From contig CAXTTS010000066.1 of NCBI GenBank assembly GCA_964247265.1, positions 1 through 15,448 on the forward strand: DNA of 15,448 bases. The letters are read 5' to 3'. The notes under the pieces were generated by a model. That model was given only the letters and a program-made list of their open reading frames with translations. It was not told the origin of the DNA and searched no databases. Position numbers and translations under genes: made by a program. This stretch comes from Alterirhizorhabdus sp964247265. GTDB lineage: Bacteria > Pseudomonadota > Alphaproteobacteria > Sphingomonadales > Sphingomonadaceae. The stretch's first letter is position 1, and each line of letters starts with the position of its first letter. Shown here piece after piece: positions 13,280 through 15,448 of the stretch.

Positions 13280-14056
13280 TCAGACGGCGAACTGCTCCAT
13301 CGTAATGCGGTCGTCCAGCGCATGCTCGGGATCGAACAGCAGGGTGAGATTGCTCGATCGATCGATCGCGACGCTGACGGTGGCGACATCGCGCACCTCC
13401 GCCTGATCGGCGACCGCGCTGACCGGGCGCTTGATCGGATCGAGCACGCGGAACGACATGCGCGTGCGTTCGGGCAGGATCGCGCCACGCCAGCGGCGGG
13501 GGCGGAACGGGCTGATCGGGGTTAGCGCGATCAAGGCCGAATCCAGCGGCAGGATCGGCCCCTGCGCCGACAGGTTATAGGCGGTGGAGCCGGCTGGGGT
13601 GGAGGCCAGCACGCCATCGCAAACGAGTTCCGGAATGACGACGCGGTCGTTCACCGTCACTTCCAGCTTGGCCGTCTGGCGGGTCTCGCGCAGCAGCGAG
13701 ATCTCATTGATCGCGGGGTAGGAGATACGCTCGCCATCCACCGTCACCGCCTCCATCCGCAGCGGGGTGACGGTGAAGACCTTGGCGCGGCCGATCCGGT
13801 TTTCGAGCAGGTCTGGGCTCCACTCGTTCATCAGGAAGCCGACGGTGCCGAGATTCATCCCGAACACCGGCAGGATGCGCCGGCGATCGAGCATGGCGTG
13901 GAGCGTCTGCAACAGAAAGCCATCGCCGCCCAGCGCCACCGCCATCGTCGCCTGGTCGATCGGCACCCATTCGTAGCGCCCGCGCAGCTGCTCGGCCGCC
14001 TCCTGCGCCTGCGGCGTGGGCGAGGCGATCAGGGCGAGCCGATGCTCGACCGTCAT
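13280..14056 (-). CDS. nadK: NAD kinase
   Basis: NAD kinase phosphorylates NAD+ to NADP+ in the cytoplasm and is the only route to NADP. The 258-residue product has the short form usual in alphaproteobacteria. Signatures are GGDGFLLQTLH (43-53) with the catalytic D45, FGMNLGTVGFLMNEW (65-79), PAINEISLLR (114-123) with N117-E118, and CDGVLASTPAGSTAYNLSAQGP (146-167). The start ATG overlaps the moaA stop by 4 bases (ATGA), so translation is coupled to moaA. The tRNA-Asn gene lies 65 bases downstream. Very secure. Confidence 0.96.
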   Translation of the reverse strand: MTVEHRLALIASPTPQAQEAAEQLRGRYEWVPIDQATMAVALGGDGFLLQTLHAMLDRRRILPVFGMNLGTVGFLMNEWSPDLLENRIGRAKVFTVTPLRMEAVTVDGERISYPAINEISLLRETRQTAKLEVTVNDRVVIPELVCDGVLASTPAGSTAYNLSAQGPILPLDSALIALTPISPFRPRRWRGAILPERTRMSFRVLDPIKRPVSAVADQAEVRDVATVSVAIDRSSNLTLLFDPEHALDDRITMEQFAV

Positions 14057-15066
14057 CCGCCGGTGACGCTCATGTGGCGGGCGACGGCGGGCGCGGCCGC
14101 GCGCTCCTCGATGGCGAAATCATGTTTGAGCGGCTTGATCGCCATCGCGCCGTCGAGCAGCGCATCGAGCGCCGGGCGGCCGCCGCTGCGGAGCGTCGCC
14201 TTCAGGTCCACCTTGTCGTCATGGCCGAGGCAGAGATAAAGCCGCCCTTCGGCGGTGACGCGGACGCGGTTGCAGCTGGCGCAGAAATTCTGTGTCAGCG
14301 GGGTGATGAGGCCGATGCGGGCGCCCAGTTCCTCCACGCGATGATAGCGCGCTGGACCGCCGGTATGATCGCTCAGCGGGGTGAGCGTGTAGCGGGTGGC
14401 GAGATCGCGCAGCACGCCGTCGAGCGGCAGGTAACGATCGGTGCGATCCTCCTCGATCAGGCCTAGCGGCATCGTTTCGATGAGAGTGAGATCGTGGCCC
14501 TCGGCGGCGCACCAGCGCAGCATCGGATCGATCTCATCCTCGTTGAGGCCCTTCAGCGCGACCATGTTGATCTTGACGTGCAGGCCGGCGGCCTTGGCGG
14601 CAGCGATCCCCTCCAGCACCTTGTCCACCTCGCCCCAGCGGGTGATGTGGCGGAAGCGGGCGGGATCGCGCGAATCGAGGCTGACGTTGATCCGCCGCAC
14701 GCCGGCGGCGAACAGCTCGTCCGCCTGCCTGACCAGCTGGGTGCCGTTGGTGGTGAGGGTGAGTTCGTCGAGGCCGTGGCCAAGATGCCGCCCGATCGTG
14801 CGCGCGAGTTCGGGCGCGCCGCGCCGGATCAGCGGCTCTCCGCCGGTCAGCCGGATCTTGTTGACCCCGCGCGCGATGAAGGCGGCGGCGACATCCGCCA
14901 GTTCCTCGATCGTCAGCACCTCGGCGCGCGGCAGGAAGGTCATCGCCTCCGCCATGCAGTAGCGGCAGCGCAAATCGCAGCGATCGGTGACGGACAGGCG
15001 CAGATAGGTGATCCGGCGGCCGAAGCTGTCGGTGAGCGACCGGGAGGGCTGGGCGTCGGTCATCAT
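14053..15066 (-). CDS. moaA: GTP 3',8-cyclase MoaA (molybdenum cofactor synthesis)
   Basis: MoaA is a radical-SAM enzyme that converts GTP to 3',8-cyclo-GTP, the first step of molybdenum cofactor synthesis. With the ATG at 15066 it has 337 residues. The N-terminal cluster motif is C30, C34, C37 in DRCDLRCRYCMAE. LTGGEPLIRRG (73-83) binds SAM, with TLTTNG, NVSLDS and KINMVALKG further on. The C-terminal second 4Fe-4S cluster uses C262, C265 and C279 in FCASCNRVRVTAEGRLYLCL. The protein ends in the conserved Gly-Gly pair (VTGG) needed for GTP binding. Two consecutive ATGs (15066, 15063) are both plausible. An extension to 15177 would be atypical. No clear Shine-Dalgarno is seen. It is coupled to nadK, and no other moa gene is in view. 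Confidence 0.95.
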   Translation of the reverse strand: MMTDAQPSRSLTDSFGRRITYLRLSVTDRCDLRCRYCMAEAMTFLPRAEVLTIEELADVAAAFIARGVNKIRLTGGEPLIRRGAPELARTIGRHLGHGLDELTLTTNGTQLVRQADELFAAGVRRINVSLDSRDPARFRHITRWGEVDKVLEGIAAAKAAGLHVKINMVALKGLNEDEIDPMLRWCAAEGHDLTLIETMPLGLIEEDRTDRYLPLDGVLRDLATRYTLTPLSDHTGGPARYHRVEELGARIGLITPLTQNFCASCNRVRVTAEGRLYLCLGHDDKVDLKATLRSGGRPALDALLDGAMAIKPLKHDFAIEERAAAPAVARHMSVTGG

Positions 15067-15100
15067 CGCCGTAGGTAAGGGGGCCGCCGCTTCCGGGCAA

Positions 15101-15175
15101 GCACCGATCGGCCATTGGCGCGCGCCGCGCGGACGGCTAGCACCGATCGTGCATCGGTTCGCGGTGCAACGGTTC
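15101..15175. promoter_or_regulatory. Repeat cluster between divergent moaA and the right-end gene
   Basis: GCACCGATCG occurs twice as a direct repeat (15101-15110 and 15140-15149, 39 bases apart). The second copy starts a dyad, ACCGAT then ATCGGT, with a 5-base spacer (15142-15158), and CGGTTC occurs twice (15155-15160 and 15170-15175). All lie in the 136-base gap between two divergent starts, where regulator sites would be expected. The function is inference. Confidence 0.4.
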
Positions 15176-15202
15176 ACTTGGGCGGAGGCTTACCGAGACG
15201 AC

Positions 15203-15448
15203 ATGGCACGCGCCGATCTGTCACCGGCTGGCTCGCCGATCTTCCTGCTGTCCTTCCATCATCGCGATGCGCTGGCGGCCGTAGCCGGGCGGGCCGGGTG
15301 GACCGTGATCGCGGCGCGGCGCGGCGGGGCGGCGGCGCGTCGCTTCGTCGGCAGCGGGGCGGCGGTCGCGGTGGTGGATGCGCGCGGCGCCTTCGACGAC
15401 GGGCTGGAGGCGGTGCGCCGGCTCGGCACCGTGGTTGAGGCCAATGCG
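15203..15448 (+). CDS. Unidentified protein, N-terminal 82 residues only
   Basis: An open frame starts at ATG 15203 and runs off the window end. The visible sequence, MARADLSPAGSPIFLLSFHHR onward, alternates hydrophobic strands (IFLLSF, WTVIAA, AAVAVVDA) with helices, like the first half of a Rossmann or receiver-type domain. VAVVDARGAF could be the third strand with its Asp. A GGDEF/EAL-type signalling protein with such an N-terminal domain is one possibility, but nothing seen proves it. GGCGGAGG upstream is 14 bases from the ATG, somewhat far for a ribosome-binding site. It is divergent from moaA. Family and function are unknown from this fragment. Confidence 0.6.
   Translation, partial: MARADLSPAGSPIFLLSFHHRDALAAVAGRAGWTVIAARRGGAAARRFVGSGAAVAVVDARGAFDDGLEAVRRLGTVVEANA

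Noticed and set aside
15067..15177. 37-residue longer N-terminus for MoaA
   Set aside because: The extra residues are unlike MoaA, and the extension would cover the repeat-rich divergent promoter region.
1..15448. CRISPR array, transposon, prophage or toxin-antitoxin system
   Set aside because: No evenly spaced repeats, transposase, phage structural genes or recognisable toxin-antitoxin pair was seen. XerD is the chromosomal recombinase and not a mobile-element integrase.

Overview
The window is GC-rich chromosomal DNA, tightly packed, with many 1-4 bp gene overlaps. Gene content and protein style point to an alphaproteobacterium of the Sphingomonas group. This rests on the XerD-AccA pair, the methyltransferase/ComF/glutaredoxin/nitrilase/DUF1178 block, the Flp-type pilins, the Hint_2 protein and a MoaA-NadK pair. 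It is mostly housekeeping DNA. I see no transposase, phage gene, CRISPR array or defence island, so no obvious new multi-gene system. The less ordinary material lies in single genes and intergenic sites.

Left part (1-4565). A hypothetical protein cut by the window edge overlaps xerD, which is followed closely by accA. All three read rightward and look like one operon. Convergent to them is an OmpR-type transcription factor whose receiver domain has lost the phospho-acceptor Asp. Behind it lies tRNA-Gly(CCC), preceded on the plus-strand map by a decayed copy of the same tRNA's 3' end.

Middle part (4599-10574). A secreted CAP-domain protein is followed by a minus-strand cluster, in transcription order comF, grxC, a Nit-type amidase, a DUF1178 protein, nhaA and a 66-residue protein. 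Several junctions overlap. Divergent from comF is an NDUFAF5-like methyltransferase, and a leftward Nudix (MutT-type) hydrolase follows. The Grx and Nit-amidase pair suggests glutathione-linked thiol and repair metabolism.

Right part (10609-15448). Two Flp/type IVb prepilins read rightward and end at a strong intrinsic terminator. A Hint_2 self-processing-type protein reads toward them and has its own mirrored terminator. A gene-poor stretch of about 330 bases leads to tRNA-Ser(TGA), with tRNA-Asn(GTT) convergent to it. Then come nadK and moaA (minus strand, overlapping: molybdenum cofactor and NADP synthesis). Divergent from moaA, the start of an unidentified rightward gene runs off the window, behind a repeat-rich intergenic region.

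Identifications come from reading motifs by eye. No database search was run.
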